This document shows, one piece after another, positions 6,677 through 13,678 of a stretch of 16,347 bases of DNA (positions are counted from its first letter, which is position 1; each line of letters opens with the position of its first letter). Under the pieces are notes generated by a model, which was not told where the DNA came from, made no database searches, and was given only the letters and a program-made list of their open reading frames with translations. Source of the DNA: Clostridia bacterium (GTDB taxonomy: Bacteria > Bacillota > Clostridia > Christensenellales > Aristaeellaceae). The DNA is taken from assembly GCA_016296675.1 (NCBI GenBank), contig JAEDIV010000046.1:1-16347 (forward strand), in the 5' to 3' direction. Made by a program: the position numbers and the translations under genes.

Positions 6677-6705
6677 ATTATAGGCCGATTCCCATTCGCC
6701 GTCAA
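6677..6705 (-). promoter_or_regulatory. Sigma-A-type promoter of the DedA-DUF218 gene
   Basis: Minus strand: -35 TTGACG (6705-6700), 17-bp spacer, -10 TATAAT (6682-6677). The predicted start near 6670 leaves about 17 nt before the TTG codon. It is divergent from the operon promoter, with 26 bp between the two -35 boxes. Confidence 0.85.
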
Positions 6706-6731
6706 TCCTGTTTTCTCGCAAAGTGCGCGTG

Positions 6732-6760
6732 TTGACTTTGTATGGACACGGAGGTATAAT
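6732..6760 (+). promoter_or_regulatory. Sigma-A-type promoter of the Nudix operon
   Basis: -35 TTGACT (6732-6737), 17-bp spacer, -10 TATAAT (6755-6760). The predicted start near 6767 gives a leader of about 90 nt. Confidence 0.87.
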
Positions 6761-6782
6761 TTTAAATGGAAATAAAGGCTGC

Positions 6783-6819
6783 GGCAGGATTTTTTCCTGC
6801 CTGAATCGAAATACTCAGG
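6783..6819 (+). promoter_or_regulatory. Two mutually exclusive hairpins in the operon leader
   Basis: GGCAGGA-TTTTT-TCCTGCC (6783-6801, perfect 7-bp stem) overlaps by two bases with CCTGA (6800-6804) / TCAGG (6815-6819). The first is the stronger. No T run follows either, so this is not a standard attenuator. It matches no riboswitch I know. Confidence 0.4.
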
Positions 6820-6855
6820 ACCGCCAATATGCATATATAAATGAGGAAAAAACCG

Positions 6856-7410
6856 ATGAATGACGAAATGCTGAGAGAGAAAATCGGCGAAAAATCCGAA
6901 ATCTATAAAGGCTCGATTCTGGACGTTCAGAAATGGACTGTCACGCTCGCAAACGGAAACGAAGCGTCCAGGGAAATCGTTCTCCACCGGGGCGCTAGCG
7001 CGATCGTTCCCGTCGACAAAGACGGAAACGTCTACCTCGTGCGCCAGTACAGAACGCCGTTTGACAAAATCATGCTGGAAATTCCGGCCGGCAAGCTGGA
7101 CTATTGGGGCGAAGACCGCTTTGAATGCGCCAAACGCGAACTCAGGGAGGAAACCGGTTTTTCGGCAAAAAAGTGGACGCATCTTATGGACATGGCGACC
7201 ACGCCCGGCTTCTGCTCGGAGCTCATTTCTCTGTATCTTGCAGAAGATCTCACTATGGGCGAAACCGATTTTGACGATGATGAATTTCTGGATCTTGTGA
7301 AGATGCCCATAAAGGAAGCCTGCTCCATGATCGCCCGCGGCGAAATTTCCGACGGAAAGACCGCGCTTGCGATTCTGATGGCGGATAAGCATCTTCGCTC
7401 GGAGGAATAA
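6856..7410 (+). CDS. Nudix hydrolase, ADP-ribose pyrophosphatase-like
   Basis: 184 residues. Members of this group cleave ADP-ribose or other nucleoside-diphosphate sugars to a phosphosugar and NMP, using Mg. The Nudix box spans residues 79-102, with REx(x)EExG-type residues R94, E95, E98, E99, G101 and the upstream E86. One extra residue (DYWGED) sits between the first Gly and E86 compared with the standard GX5E spacing. Family features around it are PVDKDGNVYLVRQYR (52-66), LEIPAGK (74-80) and TTPGFCSE after the box. Start: the ATG at 6856 is preferred because GAGGA (6843-6847) lies 8 nt upstream; the ATG at 6841 has no ribosome site and its codons contain that motif. First gene of a four-gene operon, 5 nt before the next start. 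Confidence 0.88.
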   Translation: MNDEMLREKIGEKSEIYKGSILDVQKWTVTLANGNEASREIVLHRGASAIVPVDKDGNVYLVRQYRTPFDKIMLEIPAGKLDYWGEDRFECAKRELREETGFSAKKWTHLMDMATTPGFCSELISLYLAEDLTMGETDFDDDEFLDLVKMPIKEACSMIARGEISDGKTALAILMADKHLRSEE

Positions 7411-7415
7411 AGACT

Positions 7416-9137
7416 ATGCTTAGAAAAATTCCCTGCGACTGGTTTTTGACCGATGGAATCCTGTCGGATATCCGCCTCGGCGCGCCGCTTAAGGTGATGG
7501 ACGCGCTTTTGCGCACGGGCGTGGTCAAGGATGACGGAAAGCTGGTTTCGCGATTGAGCCGCGAATGGGTGTTCCGTAGATGCTGGCGATACCATACCTC
7601 TTTTCAGGCGCCGGCCTTTGACGGCGCGCGCGCCTATCTTGTGATGGACGGACTGACGGGCCGCTACTTAATGCGCTTAAACGGCACGGAAATCAAATCC
7701 GGCGACGGCGACAACGCGCGCGTTGAAGTTACCGGGTTTATCAAGGAAGAAAGCAATCTTCTTGAAATTGAGTTTGATCCCGAGGACAACCGCGTGATGG
7801 TTCCGACTGTGGGCCTTACGGGACAACTGTTTCTCTACGACTGCGGCGAAACGGCCATTTCCGCGTTCGACGCGCATTATGAAGGCGGCGACTGCCGCGT
7901 GACGGCGGAAATCAACGCGCTTTCGGAAATCGAAATTCAGATGGCGTTTTATCTGACGGCAAACGGCGAAACCATCACGAAAAAAATCTATAAAGACGTT
8001 CTTCCCGGCAAAAATCTCGTCGAATGCGTGCCGTTTAAAAACGTGCCCGCCGGCAGGATTTCCCTTGAAATGAAAGTCAAAAAGGACGAAATCACTTCCG
8101 ACGGCGCAACCATCGTAAAATACGCAAGGGACGCCAAGTCCGCCGCGCGCGGTTTTCAGGTATCCGATGCATTCGGCATGGCGATCACCGCCCGCGCAGG
8201 CGGAAACAGCGTAGTCACGCCCATGAGAGAGCGCGCCTTCACGCTGGCTGCGGATCGCGGCCTGACCGCCTATATCTACGGAAAGATTCCGGTAAACGTT
8301 TCAAAATACGCCGTTTCCCGCATGGAAACCCTGATGGAATTGTCCGGCGGCGACACATCCACCCTTGAAAAGGAAGCCCTTTGGCGCTTAAGCGGCATTC
8401 ATGAGGACGTTTTCAAGGAATGCGTCATGCTCTACGGAGAAGACGCGCCCATTGAAAAAAAGATCGACATCACCCGCTATCTTCAGGCGATGTCGGTTCG
8501 CCGGCAGGCGGAATCCGCGCGCCTTCGCGAAATGCCCTTTATTCTGGGCCAGGTGCGCGACAACGGACACGCCTTTGCCTCCCGCGCGCTTTTCGATCAT
8601 AACGACCGCCCGCGTCCGGCGTATTATGCGCTGATGCAGGCATGGCGCAGGGAGCATGCCTTCGCCGTTCAGCCGGAGGGCAGCATGAAAGACGGCCTTC
8701 TCACCGTGCCCGTATATTATGTTTCCGATGAAAGCGCACAGCCCGCAACCGTCGTCGCCGTCGCCTATTCGATGACGGGCGAAGAACTCATGACGGCGAA
8801 TTTCCCCGTAATGGGAACAAGCGCGGAAGCCATCGGCCGCCTCTGCGTTGAAAAGGAAGAAAACGAATTCATCATCGTTCGCGCAAAGATCATAAGAGAC
8901 GGCGAAACCATCGCCAAATCCGATTCTCTGATCTTCCCGGAGGGCGGAACGCTCAACAAGATTTCTGAAACCCAGATTCTCGTAAAGGAAGGCGCAGTTG
9001 TAAACGCCGGACAAACCGCCGCCGTCGGCGTATGCGTACCCGGCGCAGAATTCTTCGGCTGCCTTTTGCCGGGAGAAAGCGCGGCGTTTCCCGCAGGACG
9101 CCCCGGCTATACGGAAGGACTCAATATTTTCGAATAA
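7416..9137 (+). CDS. GH2/beta-mannosidase-like protein, probably non-catalytic
   Basis: 573 residues, shorter than usual GH2 beta-mannosidases (about 800+). Residues 1-130 look like the sugar-binding jelly roll (EWVFRRCWRYHTSFQAP, LNGTEI, LLEIEF), 135-225 like an immunoglobulin-type domain, about 245-410 like the end of the TIM barrel (ITRYLQAMSVRRQAES, then GQVRDNGHAFASRALFDHND), and RPRPAYYALMQAW plus the rest like the C-terminal domains. Much of the barrel is absent. No NEP-type acid/base motif is seen, and the best match to the nucleophile segment FVSEYG is NVSKYA (294-299), with K297 in place of Glu. I infer an inactive, sugar-binding or scaffold role, or a decaying paralogue. The frame is intact over 1.7 kb, so it is probably under selection. 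No signal peptide, so cytoplasmic. GGAGG at 7401-7405 precedes the ATG by 10 nt. Confidence 0.7.
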   Translation: MLRKIPCDWFLTDGILSDIRLGAPLKVMDALLRTGVVKDDGKLVSRLSREWVFRRCWRYHTSFQAPAFDGARAYLVMDGLTGRYLMRLNGTEIKSGDGDNARVEVTGFIKEESNLLEIEFDPEDNRVMVPTVGLTGQLFLYDCGETAISAFDAHYEGGDCRVTAEINALSEIEIQMAFYLTANGETITKKIYKDVLPGKNLVECVPFKNVPAGRISLEMKVKKDEITSDGATIVKYARDAKSAARGFQVSDAFGMAITARAGGNSVVTPMRERAFTLAADRGLTAYIYGKIPVNVSKYAVSRMETLMELSGGDTSTLEKEALWRLSGIHEDVFKECVMLYGEDAPIEKKIDITRYLQAMSVRRQAESARLREMPFILGQVRDNGHAFASRALFDHNDRPRPAYYALMQAWRREHAFAVQPEGSMKDGLLTVPVYYVSDESAQPATVVAVAYSMTGEELMTANFPVMGTSAEAIGRLCVEKEENEFIIVRAKIIRDGETIAKSDSLIFPEGGTLNKISETQILVKEGAVVNAGQTAAVGVCVPGAEFFGCLLPGESAAFPAGRPGYTEGLNIFE

Positions 9138-9161
9138 AAAATATCGGGAGGGCTTTTACAA

Positions 9162-10199
9162 ATGGAGAAAATCAAGCTTTGCATCGTTGGCGCAGGAAAC
9201 ATCGCCCAGAGCGCGCATCTTCCGGTCTATCAACAACGCGACGACGTGGAAATCACCGGCATCGCGGATCTGAACCTCGAAAGAGCGCAGGAAGCCGCAA
9301 AGAAATTCGGCATCCCCAAAGCGTTTTCTTCCGTTGAAGAGATGCTCGAAAACGTCGAATGCGACTATGTGGACATCTGCGTGTGGAACCGCTCCCATGC
9401 GTCGGTCGCCATCTCCGCGGCCCGCGCGGGCAAGCACATTCTGTGCGAAAAGCCGATGGCTCTGAACCTTGAGCATGCGCTTGAAATGAAAAAGGAAATC
9501 GAAAAAGCCGGCGTCACCTTCATGCTCGCCGTGCCCACCCGCTATTCCGGCGAAGCCCAGCTGCTTCGCGAGATGGTGGACGCAGGCAAACTGGGCGAAA
9601 TTTATTACGCCAAGACCGCCTACACCCGTCGCCGCGGAACCCCCATCGGCTGGTTTACGGATACTTCGAAGTCCGGCGGCGGCCCCGTTATCGATATCGG
9701 CGTTCACTGCATCGACAGAACCTGGTTTTTGATGGGCTGCCCGAAGCCCGTTCGCGTAAGCGCCTCCACCTCCTATGCGATCGGCGACTTCAAAACCAAG
9801 GGCGTAAACCGCTGGACCGCGCTGGACAGCGACGTGACCGCATTTGACACCGAGGACAGCGCCTGCGGCGTAATCCATTTTGAAAACGGCGCAAGCCTTC
9901 TGTTTGAAGTCAGCTGGGCCCTGAACGCTCCGGGCGAAAGCTATACCCAGATCTGCGGAACCAAAGCCGGCGCAAGGCTGGATCCTCTGACCGTTTACGG
10001 CGAAGAGCTCGGATACTTAACCGACAACAAGCCCCAGAGCGCAAACGTAAACAACTTTGCATCCGAAATTGATCACTTTATCGACTGCCTGAGAACCGGC
10101 AAAAAGCCCATGAGCGATCTTGATCAGGCCGTCACCATGCAGCGCATGCTTCAGGGTATCTATGACTCTGCACACCTTCATAAGGAAGTTGAAATCTGA
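9162..10199 (+). CDS. Gfo/Idh/MocA family oxidoreductase
   Basis: 345 residues. The N-terminal Rossmann fold has CIVGAGNIAQ (7-16) and the family motif EKPMALN (96-102, with K97 in the active site). The C-terminal alpha/beta domain has GGPVIDIGVHCID (173-185), where D178 and H182 occupy the usual catalytic positions. The family uses NAD(P) to oxidise or reduce sugars, inositols and related polyols; the substrate is not evident. GGGAGGG upstream of the ATG gives a good ribosome site, and the gap from the GH2-like gene is 24 nt. The stop overlaps the next ATG (TGATG), indicating translational coupling. Its place beside a GH2-like protein suggests a role in glycoside-derived sugar metabolism. 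Confidence 0.9.
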   Translation: MEKIKLCIVGAGNIAQSAHLPVYQQRDDVEITGIADLNLERAQEAAKKFGIPKAFSSVEEMLENVECDYVDICVWNRSHASVAISAARAGKHILCEKPMALNLEHALEMKKEIEKAGVTFMLAVPTRYSGEAQLLREMVDAGKLGEIYYAKTAYTRRRGTPIGWFTDTSKSGGGPVIDIGVHCIDRTWFLMGCPKPVRVSASTSYAIGDFKTKGVNRWTALDSDVTAFDTEDSACGVIHFENGASLLFEVSWALNAPGESYTQICGTKAGARLDPLTVYGEELGYLTDNKPQSANVNNFASEIDHFIDCLRTGKKPMSDLDQAVTMQRMLQGIYDSAHLHKEVEI

Positions 10200-10777
10200 T
10201 GTTTGGAATATCGCCGTTTGAAAAAATGCCAGTGCTTGAGACGGAGCGATTGGTGCTTCGCAAGGTGAAAATGGACGATGCAAACGACATGTACGCCTAC
10301 AGCTGCGATCCTTTGGTCGCAAAGCACGTTCTGTGGGATGCGCATACCTCTGTCAACGACACCAAGGCATACCTGCGATACATGATCCGCAAATACCGCA
10401 TGGGCGAGCCCTCCAGCTGGGGCATTGAGGAAAAGGCCACGGGCAAAATCATCGGCACCATCGGGTATATGTGGTATCAGGCGGAAAACAACGCCTGCGA
10501 GGTCGGCTATTCCCTGGCCCGCGCCAAGTGGAACATGGGCTATATGACAGAAGCGCTGAAAGCCGTGATCGACTACAGCTTCTATGATCTCCACCTTCAC
10601 CGCATCGAAGCCCAGCACGAAACCGACAACGAAGCTTCCGGCCGCGTCATGGAAAAATGCGGCATGAAAAAGGAAGGAACGCTCAGAGGCAGACTCTACA
10701 ACAAAGGAAAATATGTGGACGTAAACGTCTACGCGATCCTTCGGGAAGATTTCAAGAAAATGACCCGCAGAAAATAA
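10199..10777 (+). CDS. GNAT N-acetyltransferase, RimJ/RimL-like
   Basis: 192 residues. An acetyltransferase of the RimJ/RimL group: LETERLVLRKVKMDDANDMY near the start, IGTIGYMW and ACEVGYSLARAKWNMGYMTEAL for the acetyl-CoA region, and the C-terminal HRIEAQHETDNEASGRVMEK followed by CGMKKEGTLRGRLYNKGKYV. These enzymes acetylate protein N-termini, small amines or antibiotics; the substrate is unknown. The ATG overlaps the upstream stop by one base, with AAGGAAG about 10 nt before it. The stop codon lies inside the left arm of the terminator hairpin. Confidence 0.9.
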   Translation: MFGISPFEKMPVLETERLVLRKVKMDDANDMYAYSCDPLVAKHVLWDAHTSVNDTKAYLRYMIRKYRMGEPSSWGIEEKATGKIIGTIGYMWYQAENNACEVGYSLARAKWNMGYMTEALKAVIDYSFYDLHLHRIEAQHETDNEASGRVMEKCGMKKEGTLRGRLYNKGKYVDVNVYAILREDFKKMTRRK

Positions 10778-10822
10778 GAAGAATGGAGAGGAAAACAAAG
10801 CCCTCTCCATTCTTCTTATTTT
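10771..10822. terminator. Perfect 21-bp bidirectional terminator
   Basis: The two 21-nt arms (10771-10791 and 10802-10822) are perfect inverted copies with a 10-nt loop, ending in TTATTTT on either strand. The TAA stop of the acetyltransferase (10775-10777) is within the left arm. It also lies downstream of the convergent serpin gene, so it can serve both. Confidence 0.92.
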
Positions 10823-10865
10823 GGTTTACCGATAATCCGACTTCCGGTCGCACGCGATCTTTATC

Positions 10866-12221
10866 TCATTTCTCCGGTTCATTCACAATTCCCGAAAACA
10901 ATGGAAGATTATCCTGAGAGGTGATCACAAAAGCAAACGGGCGGTCTGCGACAAACTCCATTTCCTCCTCAGGCGGACGCATGGATGCGGCAAGCACTGT
11001 GATCACGGTGTAGGCAGCGGCCTCCACGCCCTCTTCGTCGATTTTCACGCGCGCATCGTGCTGAACTTTGGAAACCGAAAGCTCGGGAATATCGGTAAGC
11101 GGCGAAAAATCAGACGTGTTTTTATCAAACACCGACATAACGCCCAGATTCCTGAGCGCGCCGATCAGATCGTTTTCACCCGCAACGTCGAATTTCGGAA
11201 TGGCTTTGTGAACGATGAGCCGTTTCTTGTTTTCCCATTCGGCGGGACTTTTGATCAGATTTTGGATCTCATCCGATTCAAAAAGGCTTTCGGCCGCTGT
11301 TCCTTCATCCGGCAGGACGATCCACATTCTGCCCCCGTTTGTCATGGGCAGCGCGACGGCGCCGAAGCGATCGCTCCAATAATAGGTGTCCGTAGAACTT
11401 TTGTACATGAATTCGCCGGGCACATCGCCCAAAGGCGCATGGAAAATATCGGTCTTTGTATTTGCTTTCGAAAATTCGCTCGACCAGCCGGCTTTAAAAT
11501 ACAAGCTCGACGCAAGCGCGATGACCGTTTCGGGGTCAAGGGAAATCTTTTCCGCCTGCTCCTTCAAAAGCCCGCCGGTCTGATCAGCAAGCCATTTTCG
11601 GATCATTTGATTGTATGCGTCGCTTCCCATTTCGCCCGAGAAGGAAGAAGCAAAATACTTATCCGCTAAAATGCTCAACGCGTCCTTTTTATATTCCATA
11701 TCGTTTCTGAGCCACACGGACGAAGCGGGCACGGAAACCGTCTGGCCGTCGTTTTTGTAGACGGACAAAAAGATCCTGTTTGCGCGGTAGCGCAGGGATT
11801 CGATGCTGTCTGCGCCCAAAACATTCAGAATTTCATCCCGCGTGCCGCCGTCCGTGATTTCAGAGAGCATCGAAAGCGCAAGATAAATATTGACCGGCGA
11901 AATCACCTTGTTTTTCTGATCTTTGGCTGTCAGCATTTCCTTGGAAATACTTTTGAAATACGCGCTCAGCTGTTCGTCACCCGCAAACAGGAGCGGATCA
12001 TTTCTGTCCGTTTCGGCCCATTTTTCATACGCCTTGTCGTACGCGTCATAGTCGAATTCGCCGTTTTCCAGCAAATAATCCGCCTGATCAGGCATAGGAT
12101 AGGCAAACGGATATTCCGCTTCAAAAATCTCTTCCGCATTTCCGCAGGACGCAAAAATGCCCGTAAAAAAAACAGAAACCACAAGAGCAAGACCCATAAG
12201 CTTTTTCATCATTTTCATCAT
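10866..12221 (-). CDS. Serpin-family protease inhibitor, predicted lipoprotein
   Basis: 451 residues. An N-terminal signal (ALVVSVFFTGIFASC) ends in a lipobox-like F-A-S-C, predicting lipidation at C26 and an outward-facing anchored protein. A roughly 55-residue acidic linker precedes the serpin fold, seen in KVISPVNIYLALSMLSEITD, ASSLYFKAGW, PKFDVAGENDL and the C-terminal DRPFAFVI. The reactive-centre loop is complete: hinge E396-E397-G398 (P17-P15), AAA at P12-P10, T405 at P8. Counting from the hinge puts P1-P1' at A412-S413. That predicts inhibition of elastase- or subtilisin-like proteases. V399 at P14 and bulky Y404 at P9 depart from the usual hinge pattern and could slow loop insertion. 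Start: AAGGAG lies about 9 nt upstream of the first of two adjacent ATGs. No clear promoter identified. Confidence 0.92.
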   Translation of the reverse strand: MMKMMKKLMGLALVVSVFFTGIFASCGNAEEIFEAEYPFAYPMPDQADYLLENGEFDYDAYDKAYEKWAETDRNDPLLFAGDEQLSAYFKSISKEMLTAKDQKNKVISPVNIYLALSMLSEITDGGTRDEILNVLGADSIESLRYRANRIFLSVYKNDGQTVSVPASSVWLRNDMEYKKDALSILADKYFASSFSGEMGSDAYNQMIRKWLADQTGGLLKEQAEKISLDPETVIALASSLYFKAGWSSEFSKANTKTDIFHAPLGDVPGEFMYKSSTDTYYWSDRFGAVALPMTNGGRMWIVLPDEGTAAESLFESDEIQNLIKSPAEWENKKRLIVHKAIPKFDVAGENDLIGALRNLGVMSVFDKNTSDFSPLTDIPELSVSKVQHDARVKIDEEGVEAAAYTVITVLAASMRPPEEEMEFVADRPFAFVITSQDNLPLFSGIVNEPEK

Positions 12222-12366
12222 ATTCTCACGCTCCTTATTTCGATCCTTTCCCTATTTAGTCGGATCAAAAGCGCCAAAAGGTTCCAATTCGGCAGATTTA
12301 TTGAAAGCATCCTTTTCTTATGATATGATACCCATAAAATTACGCATTCGCAAGGAGGCGAAAGAA
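12222..12366. other. Divergent spacer between serpin and GNAT remnant
   Basis: 145 bp holding the plus-strand promoter and ribosome site of the small GNAT-derived gene and the AAGGAG site of the serpin. A weak TAAATA lies on the minus side without a matching -35, so no serpin promoter is claimed. Confidence 0.5.
12301..12329 (+). promoter_or_regulatory. Sigma-A-type promoter of the GNAT remnant
   Basis: -35 TTGAAA (12301-12306), 17-bp spacer, -10 TATGAT (12324-12329). The predicted start is about 30 nt before the ATG. Confidence 0.72.
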
Positions 12367-12558
12367 ATGCTTACGCTGAAGGAAGCCAATTTACAGGACG
12401 CACAAAAGGAATATGAATTTGTCCGGGCGATCCCTGAAAACGAAATCTATCTGCGCGTACAAAAGGACAATCCCGTTTCTCTCCACGTGATGCTCGCGTC
12501 CGGCGGATATATCCACCATGAAGATACGCATCATATCTATGTACGCATCACGAAATGA
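12367..12558 (+). pseudogene. GNAT acetyltransferase with in-frame internal deletion
   Basis: A 63-residue frame with AAGGAGG (12352-12358) 8 nt before its ATG. Residues 1-25 (MLTLKEANLQDAQKEYEFVR...PENE) match the N-terminus of a common Clostridial GNAT family. Residues 26-63 (IYLRVQKDNPVSLHVMLASG, then GYIHHEDTHHIYVRITK) match its C-terminus. The middle, roughly 105-110 residues including the acetyl-CoA-binding core, is missing with the frame kept. The family normally has PE-D/N-E at both ends of the lost part, so deletion between short repeats is plausible (inference). It cannot be a working acetyltransferase, but promoter, ribosome site and frame are intact, so a small protein may still be made. 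Confidence 0.75.
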
Positions 12559-12561
12559 TAT

Positions 12562-12595
12562 TTTTGTCCGATCGGACTACCCATTTTGTCTGATC
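12562..12595. promoter_or_regulatory. Paired sites TTTTGTCYGATC upstream of the ABC operon
   Basis: TTTTGTCCGATC (12562-12573) and TTTTGTCTGATC (12584-12595) are direct repeats matching at 11 of 12 bases, 22 bp apart (about two helix turns). The first is also part of the perfect palindrome GTCCGATCGGAC (12566-12577). They lie 27-60 bp upstream of the -35 box, where an activator would bind. Confidence 0.4.
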
Positions 12596-12621
12596 TTTTA
12601 TTAAAATCATCGTCATATCCA

Positions 12622-12650
12622 TTGAATTTCTATAATTTTAGCAGTATAAT
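12622..12650 (+). promoter_or_regulatory. Sigma-A-type promoter of the ABC transporter operon
   Basis: -35 TTGAAT (12622-12627), 17-bp spacer, -10 TATAAT (12645-12650), in a very AT-rich stretch. The leader is about 80 nt. A second TATAAT at 12631-12636 lies inside the spacer. Confidence 0.75.
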
Positions 12651-12739
12651 ATTATATATTATTGTATGTTTGTCAATTCCCGATTTTAACCATAAGAAGA
12701 ATATGGATTCAGGGATCAACAAAGAGAGGATGAATGGAT

Positions 12740-13660
12740 ATGCAGAACCGAAAAAAACCGTTTTTCTGGCTGCTGAGAGACTGGCGGTTGTATCTGATGC
12801 TGATCATTCCCGTCGCGTGGTACATCATGTTCTGCTATAAGCCGATGGTTGGCGTGATCATCGCCTTTCAGAAGTTCAGCCTTGTAAAGGGCATGGCCGG
12901 AAGCACCTGGGCGGGCCTTGAAAACTTTGAATTCGTTATGCAATTGCGCGATTTCCCGCTTGCGCTTAAAAACACGCTGTGGCTGAATCTCATGGGGCTG
13001 ATCATGGGCTTCCCCGTGCCGATTATTCTGGCCATCATGTTAAACGAAATCCGAAACAAGGGCATCAAGCGCGTATCCCAGACGCTTTTGTATCTTCCCC
13101 ACTTCTTAAGCTGGATCATCATCGGCGGTATGGTTTTAAAAATCTTCGCCCCGACCACCGGCGTTATCAACGCTTCCCTTTTAAAAAGCGGACTGATCAA
13201 AGAAAACGTTCCCTTCTTAACCGACGGCCCAACCTGGCAATTGACCTACACGATCGTGGGCGTCTGGCAGAGTATGGGCTGGGGCACGATATTGTATCTG
13301 TCGGCAATCACCGGCATCAATATGGAACTGTTTGAGGCCGCTAAGATCGACGGCGCAAACAAAATGCAGCAGATCTGGCACGTAACGCTGCCCGGCATCC
13401 GCTCGACCATCGCGGTTCTTCTGATTCTGAACGTCGGCCAGATGATGAACATCAGCTTCGACCGCCCCTACATCCTCGGAAACACCCTCGTTCAAGACTA
13501 CTCAGACGTTCTTTCCACCTTTGTATACAGAACCGGTATCACCAATGCGAAGTTTGACCGCGCAACAGCCATTGGTCTTTTCCAGTCTGTCGTTGGCCTT
13601 ATCATGATCTCCGCCGCCAACTTTGTCACCAAGAAGCTCGGCGAAGACGGCATCTGGTAA
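12740..13660 (+). CDS. Sugar ABC transporter permease (LplB-like)
   Basis: About 306 residues. A six-helix permease of the CUT1 (polysaccharide/oligosaccharide) type: a basic N-terminus, a first membrane helix (YLMLIIPVAWYIMFCY), and the EAA loop ELFEAAKIDGANKMQQIWHV leading to TLPG, which docks the ATPase. The long periplasm-facing start with PMVGVIIAFQKFS is typical of the LplB/YteP group. The first in-frame ATG at 12734 is only 4 nt from the ribosome site GAGAGG (12724-12729), while the ATG at 12740 is 10 nt away, so 12740 is preferred. First gene of a three-gene operon. No ATPase is encoded nearby, so a shared MsmX-type ATPase is expected, as known for this group. Confidence 0.9.
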   Translation: MQNRKKPFFWLLRDWRLYLMLIIPVAWYIMFCYKPMVGVIIAFQKFSLVKGMAGSTWAGLENFEFVMQLRDFPLALKNTLWLNLMGLIMGFPVPIILAIMLNEIRNKGIKRVSQTLLYLPHFLSWIIIGGMVLKIFAPTTGVINASLLKSGLIKENVPFLTDGPTWQLTYTIVGVWQSMGWGTILYLSAITGINMELFEAAKIDGANKMQQIWHVTLPGIRSTIAVLLILNVGQMMNISFDRPYILGNTLVQDYSDVLSTFVYRTGITNAKFDRATAIGLFQSVVGLIMISAANFVTKKLGEDGIW

Positions 13661-13678
13661 GAAAGGGGGCATATGCAA

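Noticed and set aside
6424..7392. 322-residue minus-strand open frame
   Set aside because: It crosses two divergent strong promoters and the Nudix gene on the opposite strand, with no recognisable protein features.
12566..12577. GTCCGATCGGAC as terminator of the GNAT remnant
   Set aside because: The T run lies before it, not after it, on the plus strand, and the stem would be only 4 bp with a 4-nt loop.
12586..12840. 84-residue plus-strand frame overlapping the first permease
   Set aside because: It runs through the ABC promoter and into the permease in another frame, with no ribosome site.
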